Shown here one piece after another: positions 1 to 7,469 of a stretch of DNA of 64,000 nucleotides. The stretch's first letter is position 1. Each line of letters opens with the position of its first letter. The notes beneath the pieces are model-generated. The model searched no databases. It was not told where the DNA came from and saw only the letters and a list, made by a program, of their open reading frames with translations. The position numbers and the translations under genes are program-made. The DNA is taken from contig JAQVCX010000004.1 in NCBI GenBank assembly GCA_028689545.1, forward strand, positions 21,921-85,920, read 5' to 3'. The stretch is from Parabacteroides sp. Its GTDB lineage: Bacteria > Bacteroidota > Bacteroidia > Bacteroidales > Tannerellaceae.

Positions 1-538
1 TAGTTGTTGCACCAGAACTGAAAGGAAGATTATATTCTTCACAAACCTGCTTCGCATAAGAAGTAATAGGAATGATCACTTTTTCAAAGCCCAACAAAGG
101 TTCACCTCCAAACCATTCAATATTTAAAGACTGAATTTCTTGTTCTTTAATTTTATAAAATATATGCTTCTTGACTTGCTCAACAACTTGCTCTGTCATA
201 AAACTTCGTTTATGGTGCTGAACGCAATACCAACAATTAAAATTACAAGAGAAGGTAGGCAGAATAGTTAGCTTATAATTTAAACGATTCACTTCGTCCG
301 CATTCTTTTTATAAACATAAGCTAATTCATTTTCAGAGTCTTCTAATACGAAGCGTCCTTCTAACAAGTTTTTTCTAAAGTTAGGCAAATCCGCCAATCG
401 TTCATTTGGATTAGCTAAAAGTTCTTCCAACATCAATTTGTATTCTTTTTTAAGAATAAAAAATTTAAATGTAGAGGCATTGAAGCAATACAGATTCTCT
501 CCTTTTTCCAGTAAAAAATTGTAACGACTACTTTTCAT
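1..538 (-). CDS. Radical SAM peptide maturase, C-terminus beyond the window edge
   Basis: About 179 N-terminal residues are visible. The first ~90 residues (MKSSRYNFLLEKGENLYCFN...) precede the radical SAM core and could hold a precursor-recognition element. The core begins with TFSCNFNCWYC, a canonical CX3CX2C [4Fe-4S]/SAM motif with Cys98, Cys102 and Cys105, followed by EWFGGEPLL, which fits the GGEP SAM-binding strand. The ATG at 538 follows AT-rich sequence. The gene lies downstream of two tiny ORFs ending in GG-leader peptides, the arrangement of the GG-Bacteroidales natural-product systems. It probably installs thioether or C-C crosslinks in those peptides. The substrate and chemistry are inferred, and any C-terminal SPASM cysteines are outside the window. 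Confidence 0.85.
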   Translation of the reverse strand, partial: MKSSRYNFLLEKGENLYCFNASTFKFFILKKEYKLMLEELLANPNERLADLPNFRKNLLEGRFVLEDSENELAYVYKKNADEVNRLNYKLTILPTFSCNFNCWYCVQHHKRSFMTEQVVEQVKKHIFYKIKEQEIQSLNIEWFGGEPLLGFEKVIIPITSYAKQVCEEYNLPFSSGATT

Positions 539-586
539 GAATATGCAATATTACAATATAAAATCAAATATCTATAAATAAGGAAT

Positions 587-621
587 ACAACGCATATTGA
601 TTTGTGTGTTATATGCGTTGT
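587..621 (-). promoter_or_regulatory. Stem-loop between precursor and maturase genes
   Basis: A perfect 11-bp inverted repeat (ACAACGCATAT at 587-597 against ATATGCGTTGT at 611-621) has a 13-nt loop. On the minus strand the stem can be lengthened by AAGGAA pairing with TTCCTT after a small internal bulge. No strong T-run follows. It lies just after the Cys-rich precursor stop codon (632) and 48 bp before the maturase start. It probably protects the 3' end of the short precursor mRNA or partly terminates transcription, so that precursor exceeds enzyme. Confidence 0.6.
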
Positions 622-631
622 GTTTTCCTTT

Positions 632-805
632 TTACTTATTACAGGTAACATTCTCACATTTATTGCCTGCATCAACATCACAATCTCCATTCTTGCAGTC
701 ACCTCCTGCTTGCGCCCCACCTTTCACTTCACGTCCCTCCAATAGAGACAATTGCTCGACTTCGAGTTTGAACAACTCTTCTTTTTCCTTCGCATCCATA
801 AGCAT
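632..805 (-). CDS. Cys-rich GG-leader peptide precursor (57 aa)
   Basis: The ORF runs from ATG at 805 to TAA at 632-634; ATG at 799 is an alternative start. The leader half is charged (MLMDAKEKEELFKLEVEQLS...) and ends in KGG at residues 28-30. The tail has four cysteines as two CX4C pairs (C37/C42 and C50/C55) in a Gly/Asn/Asp-rich setting. It shares a KEELF...KGG pattern with the 48-aa ORF upstream. A GG-ended leader, short length and an adjacent radical SAM enzyme mark it as a RiPP precursor of the GG-Bacteroidales type. The two cysteine pairs are natural sites for sactipeptide or ranthipeptide thioethers, or for disulfides. The product and its activity are not known. Confidence 0.72.
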   Translation of the reverse strand: MLMDAKEKEELFKLEVEQLSLLEGREVKGGAQAGGDCKNGDCDVDAGNKCENVTCNK

Positions 806-845
806 TGAATTTAATTGTTAAACAATAAAGGCTCTTTATAAGAGC

Positions 846-992
846 TTAATATTTTTCATGTATATTGAAAGGATAAGGAATCTTTCGTCCATCCTCAATC
901 CAATACCATTCGTCAGTCTCTTCATCATAAATCCATTCACCACCCTTAATGGCGAAAAGTTCTTCTTTCGACAACAAATCACCAGTTTCCAT
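846..992 (-). CDS. Aromatic-rich GG-leader peptide precursor (48 aa)
   Basis: ATG at 992, TAA at 846-848. The leader is METGDLLSKEELFAIKGG, a typical Bacteroidales GG leader (LSKEEL...KGG). The remaining 30 residues have no cysteine but are rich in Trp/Tyr (W20, Y22, W29, Y30, W31, Y40) and acidic residues. The start lies about 25 bp downstream of a TATTTTTG -7 element, making this the first gene of the operon, 40 bp before the Cys-rich precursor. Such a core would suit C-C (cyclophane-type) crosslinking rather than thioethers, so one maturase may serve two chemically different substrates, or a second enzyme may lie outside the window. The precursor call is inferred from leader, size and context. 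Confidence 0.7.
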   Translation of the reverse strand: METGDLLSKEELFAIKGGEWIYDEETDEWYWIEDGRKIPYPFNIHEKY

Positions 993-1016
993 GTCTATAT
1001 GTTTTTTAGTTTGTTA

Positions 1017-1024
1017 CAAAAATA
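1017..1024 (-). promoter_or_regulatory. -7 element of the precursor operon promoter
   Basis: On the minus strand this reads TATTTTTG, an exact TAnnTTTG match, about 25 bp upstream of the 48-aa precursor start. No TTG lies at the usual -33 distance. The place of the -33 box is taken by phased repeats that begin 20 bp upstream, as expected for an activator-dependent promoter. Confidence 0.55.
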
Positions 1025-1044
1025 TAAGTAAAATTTCGTACTCT

Positions 1045-1083
1045 ATCTAACAAACATCTAATTTTCATCTAACAAGAACCTAA
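1045..1083 (-). promoter_or_regulatory. Four 11-bp-phased hexamers, likely OmpR-family operator
   Basis: Minus-strand hexamers TTAGAT, TTAGAT, TTAGAT and TTAGGT occupy 1045-1050, 1056-1061, 1067-1072 and 1078-1083, each starting exactly 11 bp from the next. Head-to-tail hexamers with 11-bp spacing are the standard binding geometry of OmpR/PhoB winged-helix regulators. Such a regulator is encoded at 2535-3227. The proximal copy ends 20 bp before the -7 box, which fits activation of the precursor operon. Confidence 0.65.
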
Positions 1084-1151
1084 TAAAATGAGAAAAACGC
1101 ATCTTTTTTAAGATTATTCACTATCTTCACATCCAAAATAACAAATCTATC

Positions 1152-2528
1152 ATGAAACACTCCTTATATATCGCTACTATTATGTTGCTAGTCCTGACAC
1201 TCTCCCAAGGATACTGGTTATACAATATATATAACGCTGAAAAATATAAAACGCAAGAAGTCCTTGAAGAGCTATTTGAAGAAGCTATCAAGCAAGAAAT
1301 GTCCAAGCGAATGGTTAGCGACAAACCGAAAGACCCCAACAACCCCAAAAGAATCATAAGGAGAGCTAGTGACATGACTCCGGAAGAACGAGCCAAGCTA
1401 AAAGGGGACACGATAACCATACCACAAATAAAAAATCGGAATCTAAAAGATAACTATGCCGACCTATTAGCGCAACGTATGCAAGACGGTCTACGTAATG
1501 CGAATAGACCCTTAAAACCAAATGTATTAGACAGCCTATTCAATAAAGCATTAACTGATCACAATTTACAAGCAATATCTTATATAGAAATATCAGACTC
1601 TACCCGGCAAACCGTAAATACGGTAGGAAAAAAATTCAACCTTTCATTTTATAAGTTCCAAACAGAAAAGCTCCCGATAGGAACGCAAGGATTACAATAT
1701 GTACAGGCTTTCGTTAAATTACCTCTTTCTGGTATTTTTCAACGGATGCTTTTGGCATTTATCGTATCTTGCCTAATCATCCTAACCTCAGCGGGCTGTC
1801 TATATTACCTATTACGCACCATCCGTAAAGCCCACACCCAACTCCGAGAACGTGAGATAGCCGTACACAGCGCCATCCACGACTTGAAATCTCCGCTGAA
1901 CACGGCGTATGCCTCTATGGATTTTATCGCTAGCCTAGAGAAAGAACCGATGAAAGTGAATATATTAAATACCGGAAAAACTCAGATAAAACAGTTGATA
2001 GAGATCATCGAGTCCATGCTATCACTACTGAAAACAGCGGATGGGAAAGCGAGCGTACGAAGGTCGCCTATAGAAATCAAGTCATTTATTGAGCAAACCT
2101 ACCAAGCGATAGTTAGGCTCTACCCTAACAAGAAGCCCCTATTCATGCTGGAGAAAAGCGAAAATTTCCCCGACACCATCGAAGCCGACACCGTTCGGCT
2201 GGAACGTTGCCTCCGGAACCTGTTGGAGAACGCATTGAAATATTCGAATGACGATGTACAAATTACCGTAACATTGACTATACGAAACGATCATTTCCGA
2301 ATAGCCATCAAAGACAGCGGTTGGGGAATCCCGAAGAAAGCCCAGAAGAAACTCGGACAACAATTCTTCCGGGTGAAACAAGCCGACAAGCCTGCGCAAC
2401 CGGGATATGGATTAGGGTTGAGTAGCGTAATGCTAATGGCTAAAGAAATGGGTGGCTTCCTGACTTTTCAGAGCGAGGAAGGTGTCGGTTCAACGTTTTT
2501 TATTAACTTGCCAGCCGAAAACTCATAA
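1152..2528 (+). CDS. Membrane sensor histidine kinase
   Basis: This 458-aa class I kinase has TM1 at about residues 5-26, a ~170-residue periplasmic sensor rich in charged residues, and TM2 at about 199-221. The HisKA helix carries the phosphoacceptor in HDLKSPLN (His243). The HATPase domain shows an N-box (NLLENALKYS), a G1 box (DSGWGI) and a G2 box (GYGLGL). Seven bases separate it from the response regulator gene, so the two form a pair. It is divergent from the RiPP-like operon across a 159-bp spacer with phased repeats. This suggests it senses an envelope or extracellular cue, possibly the peptide itself, and controls that operon. The ligand is unknown. Confidence 0.93.
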   Translation: MKHSLYIATIMLLVLTLSQGYWLYNIYNAEKYKTQEVLEELFEEAIKQEMSKRMVSDKPKDPNNPKRIIRRASDMTPEERAKLKGDTITIPQIKNRNLKDNYADLLAQRMQDGLRNANRPLKPNVLDSLFNKALTDHNLQAISYIEISDSTRQTVNTVGKKFNLSFYKFQTEKLPIGTQGLQYVQAFVKLPLSGIFQRMLLAFIVSCLIILTSAGCLYYLLRTIRKAHTQLREREIAVHSAIHDLKSPLNTAYASMDFIASLEKEPMKVNILNTGKTQIKQLIEIIESMLSLLKTADGKASVRRSPIEIKSFIEQTYQAIVRLYPNKKPLFMLEKSENFPDTIEADTVRLERCLRNLLENALKYSNDDVQITVTLTIRNDHFRIAIKDSGWGIPKKAQKKLGQQFFRVKQADKPAQPGYGLGLSSVMLMAKEMGGFLTFQSEEGVGSTFFINLPAENS

Positions 2529-2534
2529 CACGAT

Positions 2535-3227
2535 ATGGAAGATAAGCAGAAAGTGATCTTTATCGAAGATGATCTTAACTTAGCCCAAATCATCTTAATG
2601 GCTTTGCAAAGTAAAGGATACGAGGTTTGCTATGCCAACACGTTAAGTGGCATTCAAGACATGATAGAAAAAGAAAGCCCTAATATCCTGCTTCTCGATC
2701 TGGAAGTAGGCAATCAAAACGCATTGGAGTATTTGCCTTTTATTTGCGCCAAGCACCCATCATTGCCCATATTAATCGCCTCTTCCCACAACGGCGGAGA
2801 GGAAATAACACGTTGCTACGAAGCTGGGGCCGATCTTTACACGAAAAAACCGTATGATATACAAGAAATAGATTGCCTGATCCAACGGTTTTGCAAAAAG
2901 GCCAGTCCGATATCAAATATTCTATCTATTGGAGATTACCAACTGGAACTCTCCACTCACAAATTATTCTATAAACAAGAGCCGTCTAAAACATTAAGCC
3001 CTAAAGATTTCAAGTTACTCTATCTGTTATCCGAGCAATTAAATCAGCCGGTAAGCAAAGAAAAGCTTTTTCATGAAATATGGAATGGGCAAGAAGCTCA
3101 TGACAGCCTAAATAATAGCATCTCACGTTTGCGCAAATTATTGGAAAGAGATACCACACTTTCAATAGATGCCGTAAAAGGAGTCGGATATATATTATCA
3201 AAAAAAGGCCAACTCCTCTCATCGTAA
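2535..3227 (+). CDS. OmpR/PhoB-family response regulator
   Basis: This 230-aa regulator has an N-terminal receiver with acidic residues E11/D12/D13, phospho-acceptor Asp55 (LLLDLE) and conserved Lys105 (KKP). A C-terminal winged-helix DNA-binding domain covers about residues 130-225 (LSPKDFKLLYLLSEQLNQ...VKGVGYIL). It directly follows its kinase gene. OmpR-type proteins bind head-to-tail repeats spaced about 11 bp, and such an array lies at 1045-1083, so the RiPP-like operon is the obvious target. Autoregulation from the same spacer is possible but no good plus-strand promoter was seen there. Confidence 0.95.
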   Translation: MEDKQKVIFIEDDLNLAQIILMALQSKGYEVCYANTLSGIQDMIEKESPNILLLDLEVGNQNALEYLPFICAKHPSLPILIASSHNGGEEITRCYEAGADLYTKKPYDIQEIDCLIQRFCKKASPISNILSIGDYQLELSTHKLFYKQEPSKTLSPKDFKLLYLLSEQLNQPVSKEKLFHEIWNGQEAHDSLNNSISRLRKLLERDTTLSIDAVKGVGYILSKKGQLLSS

Positions 3228-3370
3228 TCCGGAGCGACTTATTGTCTGAAATTTGTCTTGGCATTCTAAATAACATGTTCTACGCTACACAAAGGATCTT
3301 TTGTCATCCACTCTTGCTCTCACTTTTTTGTCCTTAAACAGGTAAATCCTGTTATTCGCAAATTATACCA

Positions 3371-3401
3371 TTTGCCGCATAAAGAGTTTTCATTACCTTT
3401 G
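3371..3401 (+). promoter_or_regulatory. Bacteroidetes-type promoter for the metallophosphoesterase pair
   Basis: TTTG at 3371-3374, a 19-bp spacer, then TACCTTTG at 3394-3401. This is a full match to the Bacteroidetes primary sigma consensus and lies 16 bp before the ATG at 3418. Confidence 0.7.
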
Positions 3402-3417
3402 CGGAAAATTAATAGAA

Positions 3418-4512
3418 ATGTTATCGTTCTTTATCATACTTCCAATCCTGTATCTTGCAGGGAATATTTATATCTATCTAAAGGGAAAACAGGCTTTGAA
3501 AAGCCAGTCTACCGGAGTGAAGGTGTTGTTATCCATTATTTTTTGGGGAGGAGCTTTGTCGTTCTTCAGTAGTTTTCTATTCCGCAATCTGGATATGCCG
3601 GCTTCTTTCGCTCAAACGGTTTCCCAGGTAGGGACAGGATGGCTCGTATTCACTTTATACATGGTATTTGCCCTGTTGGTATTTGATATCTTACGACTTT
3701 TCCATCTACATTTTAAATACTCATTCTATCTATCTTTATTCTTAACACTCTGCTTATTAGGATATGGAAACTATAATTACCAACATCCTGACACACGAGT
3801 CATAAATATGGTTATCGACAAGCCGGCCGATACCGATGGGCAACCACTGAAGGTAGTAGCCATTAGCGACGTACACTTAGGATACGCTACCAACAAGACG
3901 ATGCTTGCCGGATATGTAGATATGATAAACGCCCAGCGCCCGGACATTGTTCTTATAGGTGGAGACTTGATAGACAACAGTGTCGCACCTCTGCAATACG
4001 AGCATATGGAAGAGGAACTGTCCAAGATCTACGCCCCTTTAGGCGTTTATATGGTACCGGGCAACCATGAGTATATCAGTGGCATAGAGGATAGCGAGAG
4101 ATTCATAGCGCAAACGCCCATCGTATTTTTACGGGATTCCGTAGCGATCTTGCCCAATCAAATCCAACTCGTAGGACGGGACGATCGGCATAACAAAGGA
4201 CGGAAAACGTTAGATCAGCTTACCGCGAACCTTGATAAAAGCAAACCTGTTATCTTATTAGACCATCAACCCTATGATTTAGGTAAAACGGAAGAGGCGG
4301 GTGTAGACTTACAGTTTAGCGGGCATACACATCGAGGACAAGTATGGCCAATGAACTGGATCGTGGATCATCTGTTCGAATTAAGTTACGGGATTAAAAA
4401 AATCGGAAATAGTACGATTTATGTCTCATCCGGCTTATCTTTGTGGGGACCTCCTTTTCGTATCGGTACGAATAGCGAGATGGTGGTGTTCAATATTACA
4501 TTCAAAGAGTAA
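3418..4512 (+). CDS. Membrane-anchored calcineurin-like metallophosphoesterase
   Basis: This 364-aa protein has about four N-terminal membrane helices in the first ~125 residues and a C-terminal phosphoesterase domain. Metal-binding motifs are in order: SDVHLG (Asp151, His153), GGDLID, GNHEY (Asn216, His217), a late LDHQP, and SGHTHRGQ (His303, His305). This is the YkuE-like family fused to a membrane module. The substrate is unknown; family members act on phosphodiesters and, in some cases, lipid phosphates such as UDP-diacylglucosamine. It is followed two bases later by a paralogue, so the pair is probably cotranscribed from the promoter at 3371-3401. Confidence 0.88.
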   Translation: MLSFFIILPILYLAGNIYIYLKGKQALKSQSTGVKVLLSIIFWGGALSFFSSFLFRNLDMPASFAQTVSQVGTGWLVFTLYMVFALLVFDILRLFHLHFKYSFYLSLFLTLCLLGYGNYNYQHPDTRVINMVIDKPADTDGQPLKVVAISDVHLGYATNKTMLAGYVDMINAQRPDIVLIGGDLIDNSVAPLQYEHMEEELSKIYAPLGVYMVPGNHEYISGIEDSERFIAQTPIVFLRDSVAILPNQIQLVGRDDRHNKGRKTLDQLTANLDKSKPVILLDHQPYDLGKTEEAGVDLQFSGHTHRGQVWPMNWIVDHLFELSYGIKKIGNSTIYVSSGLSLWGPPFRIGTNSEMVVFNITFKE

Positions 4513-4514
4513 AG

Positions 4515-5642
4515 ATGAAGGTATTTATTCAATCAATCGTAGCACAGCTATTACTAAATCCGTATATCTTCTGGAGAGGATACCAAGCGCTTCCTCCTAA
4601 GAAAAGTTGCCGGATTCCTTTTATCTTGTTTTTCATACTCGAGCTATCGCTTTATTTTTTCGGATTTATTTTTAGGAACGAGCTGCCGGACAACGTGATA
4701 ATCACCATTCAATATATCTGTAACACTTGGTATATAGCATCCATTTACATCACTTTATCTCTCTTGGCACTCGAGTTGATCAGGCTCTCCCAACGTATCA
4801 GGCCATGGTTTCCCAAATGGATAACGGGGTATTGGCAACGAGCTAAGTTAGCCCTGCTCTTTCTTATCGTATTCGGTGTCACCGGTTTAATGATTCACGC
4901 ATACCATACGGTAACAAATCCGATTGTTACGGACGTATATATCACCTTGCCCAAAAGCGCGGGGAATCGAGATAGCCTGACAATTGTCATGATGAGCGAC
5001 TTACATATCGGGGAGGTTATCGGAAAGGACTTGGTACAAAAATATGTGGCGCTCAGCAACGCACAGCATCCGGATATGGTGGTATTAGTGGGAGATATCA
5101 TGGATTATGAATCCCGGTTCGCGGAAAACGCCCACATAGAGGATGATTTAAAACAATTAAAAGCTCCGTTGGGCGTATATATCGTTTACGGGAATCATGA
5201 ATACCGGGCAAACCGGAACGCGAAATATCGTTGGCTGCAAAAGACCGGAGGTACGCTACTGATAGACTCGGTAGTCCAACCGGATTCTACCTTTTATTTG
5301 ATCGGGCGGGATGATTTCATCAACAAGAAGCGAAAATCGCTTCATTCGTTAATGGAAGGGGTGGATACCCACAAACCGATCATCGTATTGGATCATCAAC
5401 CTTGGTCGTTCGCCGAGATGAATATGAACGGGGTGGATCTGGGGTTGCACGGACATACGCATAACGGACAGTTATGGCCTTATCCCCTATTGATGAAACT
5501 GGTATATGAATGTCCGTATGGATACTATAAGAAAGGGCCTACGCAATTTTATGTATCTTCCGGCATTGGTATAGCGGGGCCTCCTTATCGAGTGGGAACC
5601 GTCTCGGAATTGGTCGTATTGCATATAAAATTCGCATTGTAG
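4515..5642 (+). CDS. Second membrane metallophosphoesterase, paralogue of upstream gene
   Basis: This 375-aa protein has the same architecture as its neighbour: N-terminal membrane helices over ~130 residues, then a calcineurin-like domain with MSDLHIG, VGDIMD, YGNHEY, LDHQPW and HGHTHNGQLWP. All metal ligands expected for a dinuclear centre are present. The two proteins share layout and C-terminal sequence (YVSSG...GPPYRVGT/GPPFRIGT), indicating tandem duplication. The stop codon runs into the first base of a perfect 22-bp palindrome at 5642-5663. Which phosphoester each paralogue cleaves cannot be told from sequence. Confidence 0.87.
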   Translation: MKVFIQSIVAQLLLNPYIFWRGYQALPPKKSCRIPFILFFILELSLYFFGFIFRNELPDNVIITIQYICNTWYIASIYITLSLLALELIRLSQRIRPWFPKWITGYWQRAKLALLFLIVFGVTGLMIHAYHTVTNPIVTDVYITLPKSAGNRDSLTIVMMSDLHIGEVIGKDLVQKYVALSNAQHPDMVVLVGDIMDYESRFAENAHIEDDLKQLKAPLGVYIVYGNHEYRANRNAKYRWLQKTGGTLLIDSVVQPDSTFYLIGRDDFINKKRKSLHSLMEGVDTHKPIIVLDHQPWSFAEMNMNGVDLGLHGHTHNGQLWPYPLLMKLVYECPYGYYKKGPTQFYVSSGIGIAGPPYRVGTVSELVVLHIKFAL

Positions 5643-5663
5643 AGACGGGGCATGCCCCGTCTC
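5642..5663. repeat. REP-like perfect palindrome, copy 1
   Basis: A perfect 22-bp palindrome (GAGACGGGGC, AT, GCCCCGTCTC) overlaps the last base of the metallophosphoesterase stop codon. Its left flank extends the unit to TGTAGAGACGG. A near-identical palindrome in the opposite overall orientation lies at 5706-5725, giving a BIME-like doublet between convergent genes. It could also fold as a bidirectional terminator. Confidence 0.75.
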
Positions 5664-5687
5664 ATCCCCTCAAACTGGTATCTTAAA

Positions 5688-7421
5688 TTACTGTTTGACA
5701 GCAGAAGACGGAGCATGCTCCGTCTCTACAGATTGTGCCGTGGTAACTGCAGGAGTACTGAGAGTCTCGTCATATAACTTAGGATCACCCAATACCTCCA
5801 ACGCTTTCTCCAAGACAGGATCATCTTTCAAGCTTTCCTGCAACTCACCTCGTTGGTAATAATAACGTTTTACGATCTCGGCGGCCATTACTCGTTTCAC
5901 CTCATCCTTGAAACGATCGAAGTCCCTTTCCAGATTCGGAGTCAGCTTAGCCTCTAATTCCTTGAACGCCGTAGAATCCTCTTCCAGGTATCCCTCGAAC
6001 TCGGCTACCTCTTTCAAGTTCTTCAGCACTTTCTCGCTTTGGCGGTCGTACGTGAAATTCTTAGACTTGGCGTATTGCTTCAACGCTTCGAAATCCTCAT
6101 CGGAAACCGTAAATCCCTCGACGGGAGCGATTGTCTTATGCTTTTGTACCCAATCCGTAACGAAGTCGAACAAGACCGTATCCGCCGCCAAATAATACAT
6201 CATGGTCGGCACTTTCGGCTCCTTCACCTCAAACTCCGGACGTACGCCACCACCATCACGAACCGGACGTTTCTTGGACGTATAGAATACGGACGTCAAG
6301 CTATCCGGAATAGCCGCCACGCTGCCATCCTCTTTCCGGTGCGTATAATCGATCTGTTGGATGCAACGCCCACTCGGAATATAGTATTTGCTCATCGTAA
6401 TCTTCACCTTGCCATTATAAGGCAGGTCACGAGGCGCTTGCACCAAACCCTTACCAAACGAACGCTGTCCCACCAACACGGCACGGTCCATGTCCTGCAA
6501 CGCTCCGGACACGATCTCCGCGGCAGAGGCCGAACCCCCGTTGATCAATACCGCCAGGGGCATTACCGTATCCAAAGGCTCCGTAGAGGTTCGGTACGTA
6601 CGATCCCATTGCTTGATCTTCCCTTTCGTAGAAAGCACCTCGCTGCCTTTCGGCACGAACATACTAACAATTTGTACGGCACCTTCCAGCACACCGCCGC
6701 CATTACCGCGCAAATCCAATACCAAAGACTTGATCGCATGATTTTTCTTTAAGTCCAAGAATGCCTCTTTCACCTCTTGAGCGCTCTTGATAGTAAACGC
6801 CTTTAGATAGATATAGCCGATACTGTCATTCTTAACCCCATAGTAGGTAACCTGAGGTGTCGTGATCTGCTTACGGGCAATCTCTATTTTCCGGGGTTTC
6901 TTCTCACCCGGACGTTGGATCGTCAAGACCATCTTCGTATTGGGAACTCCTTTCAACAACTCGCTGACCCGCGAACTTGTCGCCTTGGAAACATCAACCG
7001 TATCGATCATCAGGATCATATCGCCCGGTTTCAGACCCGCTAAATCCGCCGGCATACCTTCGGTAGGCTCAGCGATCATTACGCCCCCCTCATTATTACG
7101 TTGACGGATCAAGGAACCGATACCTCCGTATTCTCCGGTAGTCATCAGGTTCAATTCCTCCATATTTTGCTCAGGATAGTATTCCGTATAGGGATCTAAG
7201 CCACTCAACATCGACTCGATACCCCGCTGAACGGTTTTATCCACATCCACCGAATCCACGTAGAACATCTCTACTTCTTTCAATAAAGCATTGAAAATGT
7301 CTAGGTTCTTACTCACCTCAAAGCGGTTATCTTTCTGCGCCCATCCCGGCACTACGCTACTTGCGACAAACAGCAAGCAAAATAAACCTATAATTCCTCT
7401 TCGTTGAACCAATCTGCACAT
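5688..7421 (-). CDS. S41 C-terminal processing peptidase (CtpA/Prc family)
   Basis: This 577-aa protein has a signal peptide (~1-28, ending GWAQ), an N-terminal helical segment, a PDZ domain around residues 95-175 with GGIGSLI, and the S41 serine protease core. The catalytic dyad is visible as NGGSASAAE (Ser299 by alignment with GTASASE) and SFGKGLVQ (Lys324). The C-terminal ~150 residues are an extension typical of Bacteroidetes members. It would act in the periplasm on the C-termini of secreted or lipoprotein substrates. The last residues (SVETEHAPSSAVKQ) are encoded by a REP-like palindrome that has been absorbed into the reading frame, so this tail is probably not functional. Confidence 0.93.
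   Translation of the reverse strand: MCRLVQRRGIIGLFCLLFVASSVVPGWAQKDNRFEVSKNLDIFNALLKEVEMFYVDSVDVDKTVQRGIESMLSGLDPYTEYYPEQNMEELNLMTTGEYGGIGSLIRQRNNEGGVMIAEPTEGMPADLAGLKPGDMILMIDTVDVSKATSSRVSELLKGVPNTKMVLTIQRPGEKKPRKIEIARKQITTPQVTYYGVKNDSIGYIYLKAFTIKSAQEVKEAFLDLKKNHAIKSLVLDLRGNGGGVLEGAVQIVSMFVPKGSEVLSTKGKIKQWDRTYRTSTEPLDTVMPLAVLINGGSASAAEIVSGALQDMDRAVLVGQRSFGKGLVQAPRDLPYNGKVKITMSKYYIPSGRCIQQIDYTHRKEDGSVAAIPDSLTSVFYTSKKRPVRDGGGVRPEFEVKEPKVPTMMYYLAADTVLFDFVTDWVQKHKTIAPVEGFTVSDEDFEALKQYAKSKNFTYDRQSEKVLKNLKEVAEFEGYLEEDSTAFKELEAKLTPNLERDFDRFKDEVKRVMAAEIVKRYYYQRGELQESLKDDPVLEKALEVLGDPKLYDETLSTPAVTTAQSVETEHAPSSAVKQ
5706..5725. repeat. REP-like perfect palindrome, copy 2, inside the S41 peptidase gene
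   Basis: AGACGGAGCATGCTCCGTCT is a 20-bp perfect palindrome. Its right flank CTACA makes the full unit the inverse of copy 1 at 5642-5663 (TGTAGAGACGG on the outside of both). It lies in the coding region and supplies codons of the extreme C-terminus of the protease. Confidence 0.75.
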
Positions 7422-7469
7422 ACAATATTTAGTTAATTAACGGCATAAATGTAAGGAATAATACGCCGC

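Noticed and set aside
535..720. 61-codon minus ORF over the precursor and hairpin
   Set aside because: It overlaps the Cys-rich precursor in another frame, spans the hairpin and lacks leader-like or membrane features.
6039..6752. 237-codon plus ORF opposite the S41 peptidase
   Set aside because: It is an antisense shadow of a clear protease gene, rich in Arg/His as such shadows are.
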